Source of the DNA: Oceanithermus desulfurans
Lineage (GTDB): Bacteria; Deinococcota; Deinococci; Deinococcales; Marinithermaceae
NCBI RefSeq assembly: GCF_014201675.1
Contig: NZ_JACHEZ010000005.1
Span: 124,001-188,000, forward strand
DNA length: 64,000 bases
Direction: 5' to 3'
A program made the translations under genes and the position numbers. Shown here in pieces: positions 54,981-64,000 of the stretch; position 1 is the stretch's first letter, and each line of letters starts with the position of its first letter. The notes beneath the pieces are model-generated. The model had not been told where the DNA came from and did not search any database. It worked only from the letters and a program-made list of their open reading frames with translations.

Positions 54981-55387
54981 GCGCCTGGGCCGCCGCGGCC
55001 ATCCTCGCCAGCGGGGTGCTGGTGGTCGTGGGCGTGGGGATGATCCGCAGCGGCCGCCGCGACCTGCACCCCAAGGCGATGCTTGCGGCGATCCTGCTGG
55101 CGGCCGTTTTTCTCGTCCTCTACCTGATCAAGTGGTCCTTCGTGGGGGCCACCCACTACGGGGGCCCCGCCTGGGGTCGGGTGCCCTACCTGGCGCTGCT
55201 GCTCACCCACACCGTCGCCGCGACGCTGAACCTGCCGCTGGTGCTGGTCGCGGTCTACTGGGCGCTACGGGGCGAGCTGGCGCGCCACCGCGTCTGGGTC
55301 CGCTGGGCGGTTCCGGTCTGGCTCTACGCCGCGCTCAGCGGCTGGCTGATCTACCTGGTGCTCGCCCGCTACGGCGTGCCCGCCTGA
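54968..55387 (+). CDS. DUF420 family membrane protein
   Basis: A 139-residue protein with four helices (LGAWAAAAILASGVLVVVG, MLAAILLAAVFLVLYLIKW, LALLLTHTVAATLNLPLVL, VPVWLYAALSGWLIYLVL) and the conserved THTVAA...P pattern of DUF420/YozB-like proteins, which often lie near heme-copper oxidase genes and have histidines suggestive of heme or copper binding. Start GTG, overlapping the previous gene. The role is unknown, but an oxidase-related one is plausible. Confidence 0.82.
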   Translation: MASLGAWAAAAILASGVLVVVGVGMIRSGRRDLHPKAMLAAILLAAVFLVLYLIKWSFVGATHYGGPAWGRVPYLALLLTHTVAATLNLPLVLVAVYWALRGELARHRVWVRWAVPVWLYAALSGWLIYLVLARYGVPA

Positions 55388-55404
55388 GCCGCTAAACGAA
55401 GAAA

Positions 55405-55428
55405 GCGCCGTGCCTGGTGGCACGGCGC
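55405..55428. terminator. Terminator between DUF420 gene and tRNA-fMet
   Basis: GCGCCGTGCC (55405-55414) pairs with GGCACGGCGC (55419-55428). On the minus strand TTTCTT follows, ending the tRNA transcript; on the plus strand GGGTTTT follows, so it may work both ways. Confidence 0.8.
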
Positions 55429-55435
55429 TCGGGTT

Positions 55436-55513
<78 letters not shown>

Positions 55514-55618
55514 TCGCCATCGATTAATTTAACAAAGGTGCGCAGGGCTGTCAAGCGAGGTTCGCGGCCCGATCGCTCCCCCGGCGGCGCCGGGCCCGGG
55601 GTAAAGGTGCCGATTTTC

Positions 55619-55648
55619 TTGTGACGGAAGTGAAGATCCTGATAGAAT
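55619..55648 (+). promoter_or_regulatory. Promoter of the TPR-SPOR-rex set
   Basis: TTGTGA (55619-55624) and TAGAAT (55643-55648) are 18 bases apart, with a start near 55655 and then GGGAGGA before the ATG at 55686. Confidence 0.65.
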
Positions 55649-55685
55649 AGCGCAAAGAATGTCGGTACCGGGAGGAAGTCGTCTT

Positions 55686-57188
55686 ATGAAACCAACGTGG
55701 ATCATCCTACTGCTTCTCGGGAGTTGGTTCGCCTATGCGCAAACCACCCCGTCCGCCAGTCCCGATCCAGCGGCTTTGGAGGAGCAGCTGAAAAGCCAGC
55801 CGGGGGACCTGCCCACCATGGTCGCGCTGGGGCGCGCCTACCTGGACGTGGGCCGCTACGACGACGCGGCGCGGGTCTTCGAGGACGTGCTGGCGCTCGA
55901 CTATCAAAACTTCCAGGCCCACTTCGGCCTCGGCCTCGCGCTCTACCGCAAGGGCGACCTGCGCGGTGCGCTCTTCGAGTTCGACCAGGTGACCCGACTC
56001 TTCCCGGACCGCTACGAAGGTTGGTACAACCTGGCCGTCGCCTACGCCGACCTGGGCCGCTGGGAGGAGGCCTCGGCGGCGTTCAAGAAGGCCCTGGCCC
56101 TCGGCGAGGAACAGAACCTTTCCCCCGAGGTGCTGCGGCCCGCCTACCTGGGCCTGGCCTCGTCGCTGCGCAAGCTCGGCTCCCCCGAGGAAGCCGCCGC
56201 GGTCCTGATCGAGGCGTTGGGGAAGGTGGGCGAGGACGAGGAGCTGCTCTACCAGGTGGCCGACAACCTGGCGATGGCCGGGAAGCCCAAGGAGGCCATC
56301 CCCTACCTGTACAAGGTGCTCAACCGCGACCGCGGGCACGTGGCGGCGGTTAGCCTGCTGGCCGACATCTTCGTGGGGCAGGGCCTCACCGAGCGTGCGC
56401 TGCGCGAGCTGGACCGCTCGCTGCAGGCCGTGGACGACCCCGCGGTGCGGGCCAACCTGCTGCTCAAGAAAGCCATGATCCTCAAGCCGACGGATCCGGA
56501 CAAGGCCTCGCAGCTGCTGCAGGAGGCGACCCGTCTCGACTCGCGCCTCTGGCAGGCCCACTACGACCTGGGCACCCATTGGCTGCGCGCCGGGGACGCG
56601 GACCGCGCCCTGGTGGCCTTTCAGAAGGCCTACAGCGTGAAGCCCGACGAGCCGCGCATCCTCGTGGGCCTGGCCGCGGCCTACTTCCAGAAGAAGGACT
56701 ACAAGCAGGCCTCGCGCTACGCCAAGCTGGCCGCGGCCGCCGCCCAGGGCGACGTGCGGGCGGACGCGCTGCTGGTCGGGGGCAAGAGCGCGTACCGCCT
56801 CGGCCGTTACGGCGAGGCGCGGGCGCTGCTGCTGCAGGCCGTGGACCTGATCCCCGACCGCGCCGAGGCCTGGTTGTGGTTGGGGCTGGCGGCCTACGCG
56901 CTGCAGGACCTGGACACCGCGGTGCCCGCGCTCGAGCGGGCGGTGCAGCTCAACCCCTCGCCGGTGGCCCGCCTCAACCTGGGGGCGGCGTACCTGGCGG
57001 CGAAGCGTTTCAGCGACGCCGAGCAGGTGCTTACCCAGGTGGTCCTGGAAGACCCCAACAACGCCGAGGCTTGGTACAACCTGGGCTGGGCGCTCAAGGC
57101 GCTGGCGCGCGAGTCGGAGGCCCAGCGCGCCTGGAAGCGGGCCCTGGAGCTGGGTTTCGAGCCCGCACGCAGCCTCATCAAGAAATGA
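55686..57188 (+). CDS. Secreted TPR-repeat protein
   Basis: A 500-residue exported protein. After a signal peptide (MKPTWIILLLLGSWFAYA), it consists of about a dozen 34-residue TPRs (for example VALGRAYLDVGRYDDAARVF, WYNLAVAYADLGRWEEASAA, WYNLGWALKALARESEAQRA), so it is a protein-binding scaffold outside the cytoplasmic membrane. I start at 55686 where the signal peptide begins; an ATG at 55659 would add nine residues. Partners unknown; a SPOR cell-wall protein follows. Confidence 0.88.
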   Translation: MKPTWIILLLLGSWFAYAQTTPSASPDPAALEEQLKSQPGDLPTMVALGRAYLDVGRYDDAARVFEDVLALDYQNFQAHFGLGLALYRKGDLRGALFEFDQVTRLFPDRYEGWYNLAVAYADLGRWEEASAAFKKALALGEEQNLSPEVLRPAYLGLASSLRKLGSPEEAAAVLIEALGKVGEDEELLYQVADNLAMAGKPKEAIPYLYKVLNRDRGHVAAVSLLADIFVGQGLTERALRELDRSLQAVDDPAVRANLLLKKAMILKPTDPDKASQLLQEATRLDSRLWQAHYDLGTHWLRAGDADRALVAFQKAYSVKPDEPRILVGLAAAYFQKKDYKQASRYAKLAAAAAQGDVRADALLVGGKSAYRLGRYGEARALLLQAVDLIPDRAEAWLWLGLAAYALQDLDTAVPALERAVQLNPSPVARLNLGAAYLAAKRFSDAEQVLTQVVLEDPNNAEAWYNLGWALKALARESEAQRAWKRALELGFEPARSLIKK

Positions 57189-57206
57189 GCTCGTCAAGGA
57201 GAACCT

Positions 57207-58022
57207 ATGCGCTGGTTACGAGAAAACTGGATTGACGCGCTTATCTTCGCGGTGTTTGCGGTTACGGTCGTCGGGATCGTGCTCTTCCTCACCGGCGTGA
57301 ACCCCTTCAAGGCCAAGGCCCCGTCCGGGGTGACGGCCCCGGTTCCCATCGCCAGCCCCGCGCCCGACGAGACGGCGCCGGCGGGGGCCGACGCCGAGGC
57401 CCCGGCGGCCGACGAGCCGGTCACCGTGGTGCCCCTGCTGCCGGCCGCGCCCGAGACCGCCACGGAGCCGCCCGCCGGCGCGGCTCCGTCCGAACCCGCG
57501 GCGGCGACGGCGCCGGCCGCACCCGCCGCGCCCGCGGGCCGTACCGAGACCGCCCCGCCCCCCGCCGCTCCGGCGGGGCCGGAGACGGGCATCTTCCGGG
57601 TTTCGGTGGGCGCCTTCGGTAACCCGCTCAACGCGCTGGCGCTGGCCCAGAAGCTGGAGGCCCAGGGCTACGCCGTCCGGCTCGAGCCCGTCGGGCGCGT
57701 CACCCGCGTGGCCGTCGGCCCCTTCACCCGCCGCGGCGACGCGGTCCAGGCGGCCGAGCGGCTGTCCGGCTACGAGCCGCAGATCTACCGCGGTGACAGC
57801 CCCGAACCCACCCAGACCTACCTGCAGGTTGGGGCCTTCAAGCAGCTGGCGTCGGCCGAGGCCACGGTCCGCACGCTGCGCGACCAGGGGATCGGTCCGG
57901 TGGTGCTGCAGTACCGCAAGCCCTGGATCAAGGTCTGGGTCGGCCCCGTTGCCCCCGATCAGCTGGCGGCGCTCAAGCGCCGGCTCGTCGAGGCCGGTTT
58001 CGAAGTCGTCGAGGTGCGCTAG
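57207..58022 (+). CDS. SPOR-domain protein
   Basis: A 271-residue membrane protein: an N-terminal helix (ALIFAVFAVTVVGIVLFLTG), an Ala/Pro-rich linker (residues 35-130) and two SPOR domains (FRVSVGAFGNPLNALALAQK, YLQVGAFKQLASAEATVRTL). SPOR domains bind denuded peptidoglycan at division sites. RBS AAGGAGAAC. Its last base is the first base of the rex start. Confidence 0.88.
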   Translation: MRWLRENWIDALIFAVFAVTVVGIVLFLTGVNPFKAKAPSGVTAPVPIASPAPDETAPAGADAEAPAADEPVTVVPLLPAAPETATEPPAGAAPSEPAAATAPAAPAAPAGRTETAPPPAAPAGPETGIFRVSVGAFGNPLNALALAQKLEAQGYAVRLEPVGRVTRVAVGPFTRRGDAVQAAERLSGYEPQIYRGDSPEPTQTYLQVGAFKQLASAEATVRTLRDQGIGPVVLQYRKPWIKVWVGPVAPDQLAALKRRLVEAGFEVVEVR

Positions 58023-58663
58023 TGGCCAAGATTCCGGACGCGACGATCACCCGGCTGGTGCGCTACCTGCGGGCCCTGGAGCGCATGGAGGAGGCCGGCG
58101 CGGTGCGCACCTCGAGCGAGGAGCTGGCCCGCGCCACCGGGGTCACCGCGTTCCAGGTGCGCAAGGACCTGGCCTACTTCGGCAGCTACGGCACCCGCGG
58201 CGTCGGCTACACCGTCCCGGTCCTGCGGCGGGAGCTGCGCCAGATCCTGGGGCTGGGGCGCAAGTGGCGCCTGATCATCGTGGGCATGGGGCGGCTGGGG
58301 CAGGCGCTCGCCGACTACCCCGGACTCGCGGAGGGCTACGAGCTGGTCGCGGGCTTCGACGTCGACCCCGGGATCATCGGCCGCCGGGTGGGTCCGGTGA
58401 CCGTGCGCCCGCTGGAGGAGCTCGAGGCCACGGTGCGGGACGAGCACGTCGACGTCGCCCTGCTGGCCGTACCCGAAGGGCAGGCCCAGGCCGTGGCCGA
58501 GCGGCTGGTCCGCGCCGGGGTGCGGGGGCTGCTCAACTTCGCGCCGGTGGTGCTGAGCCTGCCCGAAGAGGTGGCCGTCGAAAACGTCGACTTTATGGCT
58601 GGACTTTCCCGTTTAGGTTTCTTTATGCTGAACCCAAGGTGGCGAGAGGAGATGATGGGATGA
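58022..58663 (+). CDS. rex: Redox-sensing repressor Rex
   Basis: A 213-residue Rex. The winged helix (LARATGVTAFQVRKDLAYFG then SYGTRGVGY) is followed by a Rossmann domain with the NADH motif IIVGMGRLGQALADY and FDVDPGIIGRRVG. Rex releases DNA when NADH rises and commonly controls respiration and fermentation genes. Start GTG. Its stop overlaps the ATG of a lipoprotein gene. Confidence 0.96.
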   Translation: MAKIPDATITRLVRYLRALERMEEAGAVRTSSEELARATGVTAFQVRKDLAYFGSYGTRGVGYTVPVLRRELRQILGLGRKWRLIIVGMGRLGQALADYPGLAEGYELVAGFDVDPGIIGRRVGPVTVRPLEELEATVRDEHVDVALLAVPEGQAQAVAERLVRAGVRGLLNFAPVVLSLPEEVAVENVDFMAGLSRLGFFMLNPRWREEMMG

Positions 58664-59223
58664 AGAAGTGGCTGATCTTAGGGGTAGTGCTCGCGGCCGG
58701 GGCGCTGACCTCGTGCGGCATGCTTGATATCGGTTTTAAACAGTACTATCAGGTGAACCTCACGCCGGCCATGTGGGGCTTCGAGGTGACGGATACCGGA
58801 CTCGTGGTGGTCGGCAACACGGCACAGGTCATCGCGGCCCCGGGGGCGCCCGAAGGCGTGCTCGAGCGCATCGAGGTGCATTACCTGGACGCCGGCGGCA
58901 ACGAGGTCAAGGTAGGGGATTCTTCCTACGTGGCCAACTACCCCGTTCCCATCCCCGCCGGCATCGTCTGCCCCGCCGCCGACGGCGGCACCCAGCAGTG
59001 CACCAAGAGCAGCGAGGGCTGGCAGTACGGCTGGGCGTCTTCGGAGCCCTTCGAGTTCAGCCTGGACGGCGACATCGCCTCGCGGGTCTACGAAGCCTAC
59101 CTCAACGACGCCAACTACCTCGACTGGCACGCGCGCGCGATCTTCTTCGCGCGCACCTCGAACGGCAAGAGCGTTCAATGGGAGCAGGACATCAAGATCA
59201 TCTTCCCGCTGAAGGCGCAGTAG
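58660..59223 (+). CDS. Lipoprotein of unknown function
   Basis: A 187-residue lipoprotein: MKKWLILGVVLAAGALTSCG, with Cys19 in the lipobox LTSC. The mature part is beta-rich and includes two more cysteines (IVCPAADGG, QQCTK) that may form a disulfide. Not recognised. It is translation-coupled to rex by a 4-base overlap, with GAGAGGAGATGATGG upstream. Confidence 0.78.
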   Translation: MKKWLILGVVLAAGALTSCGMLDIGFKQYYQVNLTPAMWGFEVTDTGLVVVGNTAQVIAAPGAPEGVLERIEVHYLDAGGNEVKVGDSSYVANYPVPIPAGIVCPAADGGTQQCTKSSEGWQYGWASSEPFEFSLDGDIASRVYEAYLNDANYLDWHARAIFFARTSNGKSVQWEQDIKIIFPLKAQ

Positions 59224-59251
59224 CCCGGCATCTGCGGGTATACTCGACTCG

Positions 59252-60211
59252 GTGAGCGTAGAGCCGTCGTTGTCCGCCCTGCCCGAACCGGGCGAAGCCT
59301 TCGAGCGAAGGTTGCGCGCCCTGCTTCGTTCCGACGTCGAGTTCATCCAGCTGATCGAAGACGATCTGATCGCCGCCGGGGGCAAGCGCATCCGCCCCCG
59401 GCTCGCGTTGCTGGCCAGCCGCGCCCTGGGGGGCGTGCCCCACGAGATGGAGCTGGCGCTGGCCGTGGAGCTGCTGCACTCGGCGACGCTGCTCCACGAC
59501 GACCTCGTCGACGACGCCGAGACCCGCCGCGGCCGCGAGGCCGCCTTCCGCAAGTACGGGAACGCCGTCTCCGTCCTTTCCGGCGACTACCTGCTCAGTC
59601 GTGTCCTCTTCCTGCTGGCCGAGACCGGCCGCATCGAGCTCGTGCACCTCTTTGCCGAGGCGGCGCGGCAGCTGGCCGAGGGCGAGGTGCTGCAGTTCCA
59701 GGCCGCGGCCTACCAGGAGTATTCGGAGGCCCAGTACTACCGCATCATCGAGAGCAAGACCGCGGCGCTGATGCGCGCGGCCACCGAGGGCGCGGCCCTT
59801 TTGGGGCGGGCGCCCGCGGCCCTGCGCGAGGCGCTGGTCGTCTACGGCCGCGAGTACGGCATGGCCTTCCAGATGCGCGACGACTACCTCGATCTCATGG
59901 GGGCTTCGGAACGCCTGGGGAAGCCCGTGGGCGGCGACGTGCGCGAAGGCAAGGTCACGCTGATCACGCTCTGGCTGCTCGAGGCCGAACCCGAGCGCGT
60001 AGGGCAGGTGCTGCTGCGGCGCGGGCGCGAGCCCGACGACGTCGCCTTCCTGCGGGAGCTGGCGGTGCGCAGCGGCGTGGCCGAACGCGTCGTCGAGGTG
60101 ATCGGCGAACGCATTCGCCGCGCTCTGGCGGCGCTGGAGGTGCTGCCCGGCTCCGAAGCGAAGGCCGCGCTGGAAGGTTTGGCCCTTGCGGAACTGGAGC
60201 GCTTGCAGTAG
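59252..60211 (+). CDS. Polyprenyl diphosphate synthase
   Basis: A 319-residue trans-prenyltransferase with both aspartate motifs, [15 protein letters not shown] and [12 protein letters not shown], and [15 protein letters not shown] at the N-terminus. It makes the long isoprenoid chain, probably for menaquinone. Chain length cannot be read with certainty. Start GTG with TATACT ending seven bases before it. Confidence 0.93.
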   Translation: MSVEPSLSALPEPGEAFERRLRALLRSDVEFIQLIEDDLIAAGGKRIRPRLALLASRALGGVPHEMELALAVELLHSATLLHDDLVDDAETRRGREAAFRKYGNAVSVLSGDYLLSRVLFLLAETGRIELVHLFAEAARQLAEGEVLQFQAAAYQEYSEAQYYRIIESKTAALMRAATEGAALLGRAPAALREALVVYGREYGMAFQMRDDYLDLMGASERLGKPVGGDVREGKVTLITLWLLEAEPERVGQVLLRRGREPDDVAFLRELAVRSGVAERVVEVIGERIRRALAALEVLPGSEAKAALEGLALAELERLQ

Positions 60212-60244
60212 ACCTAAGCATCGTGGCGGACCAAGGAGGTACCC

Positions 60245-61516
60245 ATGCTCAAGAGCGCCTACAAACCTCCCGGTGAGCCGGGGCTATGGCATGACTTTCT
60301 GGCTCAGCTCGAACGCACCTTGGCGCATGTGAACGCCCACCCGGCCACCGTGGAGTACCTGACCCACCCCCGAAGAACGGTGGCCCTGACCGTGCCCGTC
60401 CAGCTCGATGACGGCACGGTCAGTTTCTTCAGCGGCTACCGGGTCGTCCACAACATCGCCCTGGGGCCGGCGCGCGGCGGCGTGCGCTACCACCCCCGCG
60501 TCTCCCTGGGGCAGTCGGTGGGGCTCGCGGCCATCGCCACCATCCAGTCGGCCGTCTTCCGCCTTCCCTACGGCGGTGCCGCCGGGGGCGTGTCGGTGAA
60601 CCCGCGCAAGCTCTCCCTCGGCGAGGTCGAGCGGCTGACCCGCCGCTACGCCGCCGAGCTCGTGGACGTGATCGGTCCTGACAAGGACATCCTGGGGCCC
60701 GACCTGGGGACGGGCGAGCGCGAGATGGCCTGGATGATGGACACCTTCTCCACCAACCGCGGCTTCACCGAGCCCGGCGTCGTCACCGGAAAGCCCCCGC
60801 AGCTCGGGGGCGTTTCCAAGCGCGGCGAGGCCGTAGGCCGCGGCGTCCTCTACGCCGTCGAGGCCTTCACCCGCTTTCAGGAGCAGGACCTCGCCGGCAG
60901 CACCGTAGCGGTGCAGGGGTACGGCAAGGTGGGCCGCGCGGTGGCGCGGCTCTTTTCCGAGGCGGGGGCGAAGGTGGTCGCGGTCTCCGACGAGTGGGGC
61001 GCGGTCTACAACCCGGACGGCCTCGACTACAAGGCGTTGCTGGCGCACTTCAAGGAAACGGGCCGCGTCGAGGGCTTCGCCGGGGCCCACACCATCGGCC
61101 GCGACGCCCTGGTGGGCCTGAACGCCGACTTCCTGATCCTGGCGGCCCTGGAGGGACTGATCAACGAGGGCAACGTGGATCAGGTGCGGGCCAAGGTGAT
61201 CGTCGAGTCCGCCGTCGGGGCGGTGACCGCCGACGCCGACGCCGAACTGCGGCGCCGCGGGGTTCCGGTCGTGCCCGACGTGATCGCCGGCGGCGGGGGC
61301 TTGACGATGGACTACCTCGAGTGGGTGCAGAACTTCTCGATGTTCAACTGGTCGGAGGACCGCGTCTGGTCGGCGATGCAGCGCCGGGTGGCCCAGACGC
61401 TGGAAGAGGTGTGCACGTACGCGGAGGCCCACGCGATCGATCTGCGGCTGGCCTCCTACGCCATCGCGGTAGATCAGATCAACTTCTCCACGCACATGCG
61501 GGGGGTGTATCCATGA
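60245..61516 (+). CDS. gdhA: Glutamate dehydrogenase-like protein, probable regulatory subunit GdhA
   Basis: A 423-residue glutamate dehydrogenase homologue missing the substrate lysines: [11 protein letters not shown] where the active enzyme has [24 protein letters not shown] where it has [17 protein letters not shown]. The catalytic Asp ([10 protein letters not shown]) and the NAD-binding [13 protein letters not shown] remain. This matches the Thermus GdhA, known to regulate GdhB in a hetero-oligomer. RBS AAGGAGGT. Stop overlaps gdhB by four bases, so a fixed ratio is likely. Confidence 0.9.
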   Translation: MLKSAYKPPGEPGLWHDFLAQLERTLAHVNAHPATVEYLTHPRRTVALTVPVQLDDGTVSFFSGYRVVHNIALGPARGGVRYHPRVSLGQSVGLAAIATIQSAVFRLPYGGAAGGVSVNPRKLSLGEVERLTRRYAAELVDVIGPDKDILGPDLGTGEREMAWMMDTFSTNRGFTEPGVVTGKPPQLGGVSKRGEAVGRGVLYAVEAFTRFQEQDLAGSTVAVQGYGKVGRAVARLFSEAGAKVVAVSDEWGAVYNPDGLDYKALLAHFKETGRVEGFAGAHTIGRDALVGLNADFLILAALEGLINEGNVDQVRAKVIVESAVGAVTADADAELRRRGVPVVPDVIAGGGGLTMDYLEWVQNFSMFNWSEDRVWSAMQRRVAQTLEEVCTYAEAHAIDLRLASYAIAVDQINFSTHMRGVYP

Positions 61517-62796
61517 AGAGCGAACCGTTGTCCTACCTGCCGTCCGGCGACCAAGGCCCCTGGGGGATCTACCTGGAACAGGTCGAGCGCGTCACCCCCT
61601 ACCTGGGCAAGCTCAAGTACTGGGTCGACACCCTGAAGCGGCCCAAGCGCATCCTCATCGTCGACGTGCCCATCCACCTCGACGACGGCACCGTGGTCCA
61701 CTTCGAGGGCTACCGGGTGCAGCACAACACCTCGCGCGGGCCCGCCAAGGGCGGCGTGCGCTACCACCAGGACGTGACGCTTTCCGAGGTGATGGCGCTG
61801 GCGGCCTGGATGAGCATCAAGAACGCCGCCGTGGGGCTGCCCTACGGCGGCGGTAAGGGCGGCATCCGCCTCGACCCGCGGCAGCTTTCCCCCTCGGAGC
61901 TCGAGCGCGTCACCCGCCGCTTCACCTCCGAGATCGGCATCCTCATCGGCCCCAAGAAGGACATCCCCGCCCCCGACGTGGGCACCGGCCAGCGCGAGAT
62001 GGCCTGGATGATGGACACCTACTCGATGAACGTGGGTTCGACCACCCCCGGCGTCGTCACCGGCAAGCCGATCGCCATCGGCGGTTCGCTGGGCCGGCAG
62101 GACGCGACCGGCAACGGGGTCTTCTTCACCGCCGCCGCGGCCGCCGAGAAGATCGGCCTGCCCATCGAGGGCAGCCGCGTGGTGATCCAGGGCTTCGGTA
62201 ACGTGGGCAACGCCGCGGCGCGCGCCTTCTACGACCACGGCGCCAAGATCGTGGCCATCGCCGACGTGACCGGGGCGATCTACAACGAGGAGGGCCTCGA
62301 CCCCTACGACCTGATCCGCTACGTGGCGGAGTCGGAGACGCGCGGGGTGCGCGGCTACCCGAAGGCCGAGCCGCTGCCCGCCGCCGAGCTCTTCGCGGTT
62401 CCCTGCGAGTTCCTGGTGCCGGCGGCGCTGGAGCGCGTGATTACCGAGCAGAACGCCCACAAGGTGCAGACCAAGATCGTCGTCGAGGGCGCGAACGGTC
62501 CCACGACGCCGGCGGCCGACGACATCCTCGCCGAGCGCGGCGTCGTCGTGGTGCCCGACGTTCTCGCCAACGCCGGGGGCGTGACGGTCTCGTACTTCGA
62601 GTGGGTGCAGGACTTCAACTCCTACTTCTGGACCGAGGAGGAGATCAACCAGAACCTCGAGCGCGTCCTGCGCGAGGCCTTCGAGGCCGTCTGGCAGGTG
62701 GCGCAGGACCGCAAGGTGCTGCTGCGCACGGCCGCCTACATCGTGGCGGCGACGCGCATCCTCGAGGCGCGGGCGCTGCGCGGCCTCTACCCCTGA
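61513..62796 (+). CDS. gdhB: Glutamate dehydrogenase, catalytic subunit GdhB
   Basis: A 427-residue NAD(P)-dependent glutamate dehydrogenase, interconverting glutamate and 2-oxoglutarate plus ammonia. All substrate lysines are intact: [15 protein letters not shown] and [14 protein letters not shown], plus the catalytic Asp in [10 protein letters not shown]; the NAD fold has [15 protein letters not shown]. Start ATG overlaps the gdhA stop. About 40 percent like GdhA by eye, so an old duplication. Confidence 0.96.
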   Translation: MKSEPLSYLPSGDQGPWGIYLEQVERVTPYLGKLKYWVDTLKRPKRILIVDVPIHLDDGTVVHFEGYRVQHNTSRGPAKGGVRYHQDVTLSEVMALAAWMSIKNAAVGLPYGGGKGGIRLDPRQLSPSELERVTRRFTSEIGILIGPKKDIPAPDVGTGQREMAWMMDTYSMNVGSTTPGVVTGKPIAIGGSLGRQDATGNGVFFTAAAAAEKIGLPIEGSRVVIQGFGNVGNAAARAFYDHGAKIVAIADVTGAIYNEEGLDPYDLIRYVAESETRGVRGYPKAEPLPAAELFAVPCEFLVPAALERVITEQNAHKVQTKIVVEGANGPTTPAADDILAERGVVVVPDVLANAGGVTVSYFEWVQDFNSYFWTEEEINQNLERVLREAFEAVWQVAQDRKVLLRTAAYIVAATRILEARALRGLYP

Positions 62797-62852
62797 GCCG
62801 GCGCGGCCGCGGGGCTTGGTCCGCTTGCGCGGGGATGGGCTAGGCTTGAAGT

Positions 62853-63413
62853 ATGGCACGCCCGCTCGCCGCCGCGCCCGACTGGCCGCACTGCGGCCGG
62901 GTCACCCTCAAGCCGTTCGCCTACGGCCTTTCGGCCGAGGAGTGGCGCGGCTTCTGGGAGAGCTTCCGCGACCCGGAGATCGCGGAGTGGAACGGCAACC
63001 GCCCGCTGCGGATGCCGCTTTGGCTCTTCAAGCGGGTGGTGCAGGGGGAGATCAAGCGCGGCGACCGCATGGGCTTCGTCATCCTCGACGAACACGGCGA
63101 CTGGCTGGGCACCCTCGAGCTCTACGAGCTGAAGGGGCGCGAGGCCACCCTGGGCATCATCCTGGGGCGCAAGGACCGCTGGGGGCAGGGCTACGGCCGC
63201 GAGGCGGTGCGGGCGCTGCTCGACTACGCCTTCGGCACCCTGGGGCTCGAGCGCGTCAAGCTGCGCACCTTCAGCCACAACCTGCGGGCGCGGCGCGCCT
63301 TCGCCGCCGCGGGCTTCCGCGAAGTGGGCTCAGAGGCGCTGCCCGGGGGGAAGCAGGACACCCTGATGGAGGTGCGAAAGGAGGAGTGGCGTGCGCCTTG
63401 CGGTGGCGGATGA
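62853..63413 (+). CDS. GNAT acetyltransferase (RimJ/RimL type)
   Basis: A 186-residue acetyltransferase, with VTLKPFAYGLSAEEWRGFWE at the N-terminus and the acetyl-CoA loop IILGRKDRWGQGYGREAVRALL, then RVKLRTFSHNLRARRAFAAAGF. RimJ/RimL-like enzymes modify protein N-termini or small amines; the target is unknown. TAGGCT ends six bases before the ATG. Overlaps the next gene by 23 bases. Confidence 0.88.
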   Translation: MARPLAAAPDWPHCGRVTLKPFAYGLSAEEWRGFWESFRDPEIAEWNGNRPLRMPLWLFKRVVQGEIKRGDRMGFVILDEHGDWLGTLELYELKGREATLGIILGRKDRWGQGYGREAVRALLDYAFGTLGLERVKLRTFSHNLRARRAFAAAGFREVGSEALPGGKQDTLMEVRKEEWRAPCGGG

Positions 63414-64000
63414 CGTGCGGCCGGTTTACCTGAGCGGGCTTCCCGATGGCGTGGAGGTCGTTCGCTTTCCCGCGGAGGGCGAGCCGGGTCCGGAGGTCCT
63501 CGAAGCCGAGTTCGCGGTGCCCACGCGCCGGCGGATGGCCGAGGCCCTGGAGCGGATGCCCCGCCTGCGCGTCGTGCAGACGATCTCGGCCGGGGTGGAC
63601 TGGGTGCTGCCCCACGTGCCCCCGGGGGTGACGCTCGCCGACGCGCGCGGTGTCCACGACGTGGCCGTGAGCGAGTGGGTGCTGACCGCGCTGCTGACCT
63701 CCGTCAAGCGCGTGCCCGAGCTTTGGGAGCGCCAGCAGGCGGCCGCGTGGGAGGGCGGCCTGCGGCCGGGCGAGCTCTGGGGGCAGACCGTGCTCATCCT
63801 CGGTTACGGCTCCATCGGGCGGGCGGTCGAGGCGCGGCTCGCGCCCTTCGGGGTTCGCGTCCTGCGCGTCGCCCGCCGCCCGCGTCTCGGCGTAGAGACC
63901 CTGGAGGCGCTGGCGGAGCTGCTGCCGCGCGCCGACGCGGTGGTGCTGCTGTTGCCGCTCACCCCGGCGACCCGGGGGCTGGTGGACGCGGACTTTCTGG
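63391..64000 (+). CDS. D-2-hydroxyacid dehydrogenase, 3' end beyond window
   Basis: At least 203 residues, cut by the window end. The N-terminal catalytic part (VVQTISAGVDWVLPHVPPGV, DARGVHDVAVSEWVLTALL) leads into the NAD-binding motif VLILGYGSIGRAVEARLAPFG. The family reduces 2-keto acids or oxidises D-hydroxy acids; the substrate is unknown. Start GTG with AAAGGAGGAG upstream. Confidence 0.88.
   Translation, partial: MRLAVADDVRPVYLSGLPDGVEVVRFPAEGEPGPEVLEAEFAVPTRRRMAEALERMPRLRVVQTISAGVDWVLPHVPPGVTLADARGVHDVAVSEWVLTALLTSVKRVPELWERQQAAAWEGGLRPGELWGQTVLILGYGSIGRAVEARLAPFGVRVLRVARRPRLGVETLEALAELLPRADAVVLLLPLTPATRGLVDADFL

Overview
The window looks like a chromosomal segment of a thermophilic member of the Deinococcota, order Thermales (Thermus/Oceanithermus/Marinithermus type). 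The evidence is high G+C coding sequence; a ba3-type cytochrome oxidase with its tiny subunit IIa; a gdhA-gdhB glutamate dehydrogenase pair of the Thermus type; PolX, RNase J and CsaA homologues; and many genes with a TANNNT -10 box 5-7 bases before the start codon, the leaderless arrangement known from Deinococcota. The genus is inference, not proof.

Layout. 1-5.3 kb: a SARP-like regulator behind phased TTAACG repeats, an operon of acyl-CoA carboxyltransferase, family 5 uracil-DNA glycosylase and HD protein, and a VapBC-type toxin-antitoxin pair. 5.3-9.2 kb: an intergenic stretch with a copy of the etfA 3' end, a small membrane protein, then acyl-CoA dehydrogenase-etfB-etfA. 9.4-15 kb: tryptophanase, then an FMN riboswitch and the complete riboflavin operon ribD-ribE-ribBA-ribH. 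15-17.2 kb: an O-antigen ligase-type gene broken by an in-frame stop, an AT-rich gap and a type IV pilin. 17.4-23 kb: exporter, HNH nuclease, metallo-beta-lactamase protein, tmRNA, amino acid permease, M24 peptidase. 23.2-27.6 kb: a peptide-type ABC importer whose binding-protein gene has a +1 frameshift and whose second permease carries a membrane insertion. 27.6-38.5 kb: housekeeping genes (rlmB, M20 peptidases, ROK kinase, rsmI, pfkA, prmA, rsmE) mixed with small unknown genes.

38.6-40.9 kb is the clearest accessory locus: a lower-G+C STAND NTPase (helical N-terminus, NB-ARC, short TPR tail), a candidate defence gene. 40.9-48.9 kb: lipoprotein, AEC transporter, RNase J, PNPase, S15 and the ba3 oxidase operon. 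49-55.5 kb: PolX, a CoA-transferase-like protein, CsaA, and a cluster of TolC-like protein plus five-heme and two-heme cytochromes that might form an envelope electron conduit; then small proteins and initiator tRNA-Met. 55.6-64 kb: TPR protein, SPOR protein, Rex, lipoprotein, polyprenyl synthase, gdhA-gdhB, acetyltransferase and a D-2-hydroxyacid dehydrogenase cut by the window end.

The genes describe an aerobic, amino-acid-using heterotroph: peptide import, peptidases, tryptophanase, glutamate dehydrogenase, fatty-acid beta-oxidation with ETF, and a high-affinity terminal oxidase, with Rex as a redox sensor. Most assignments rest on motifs read by eye; no database search was run.
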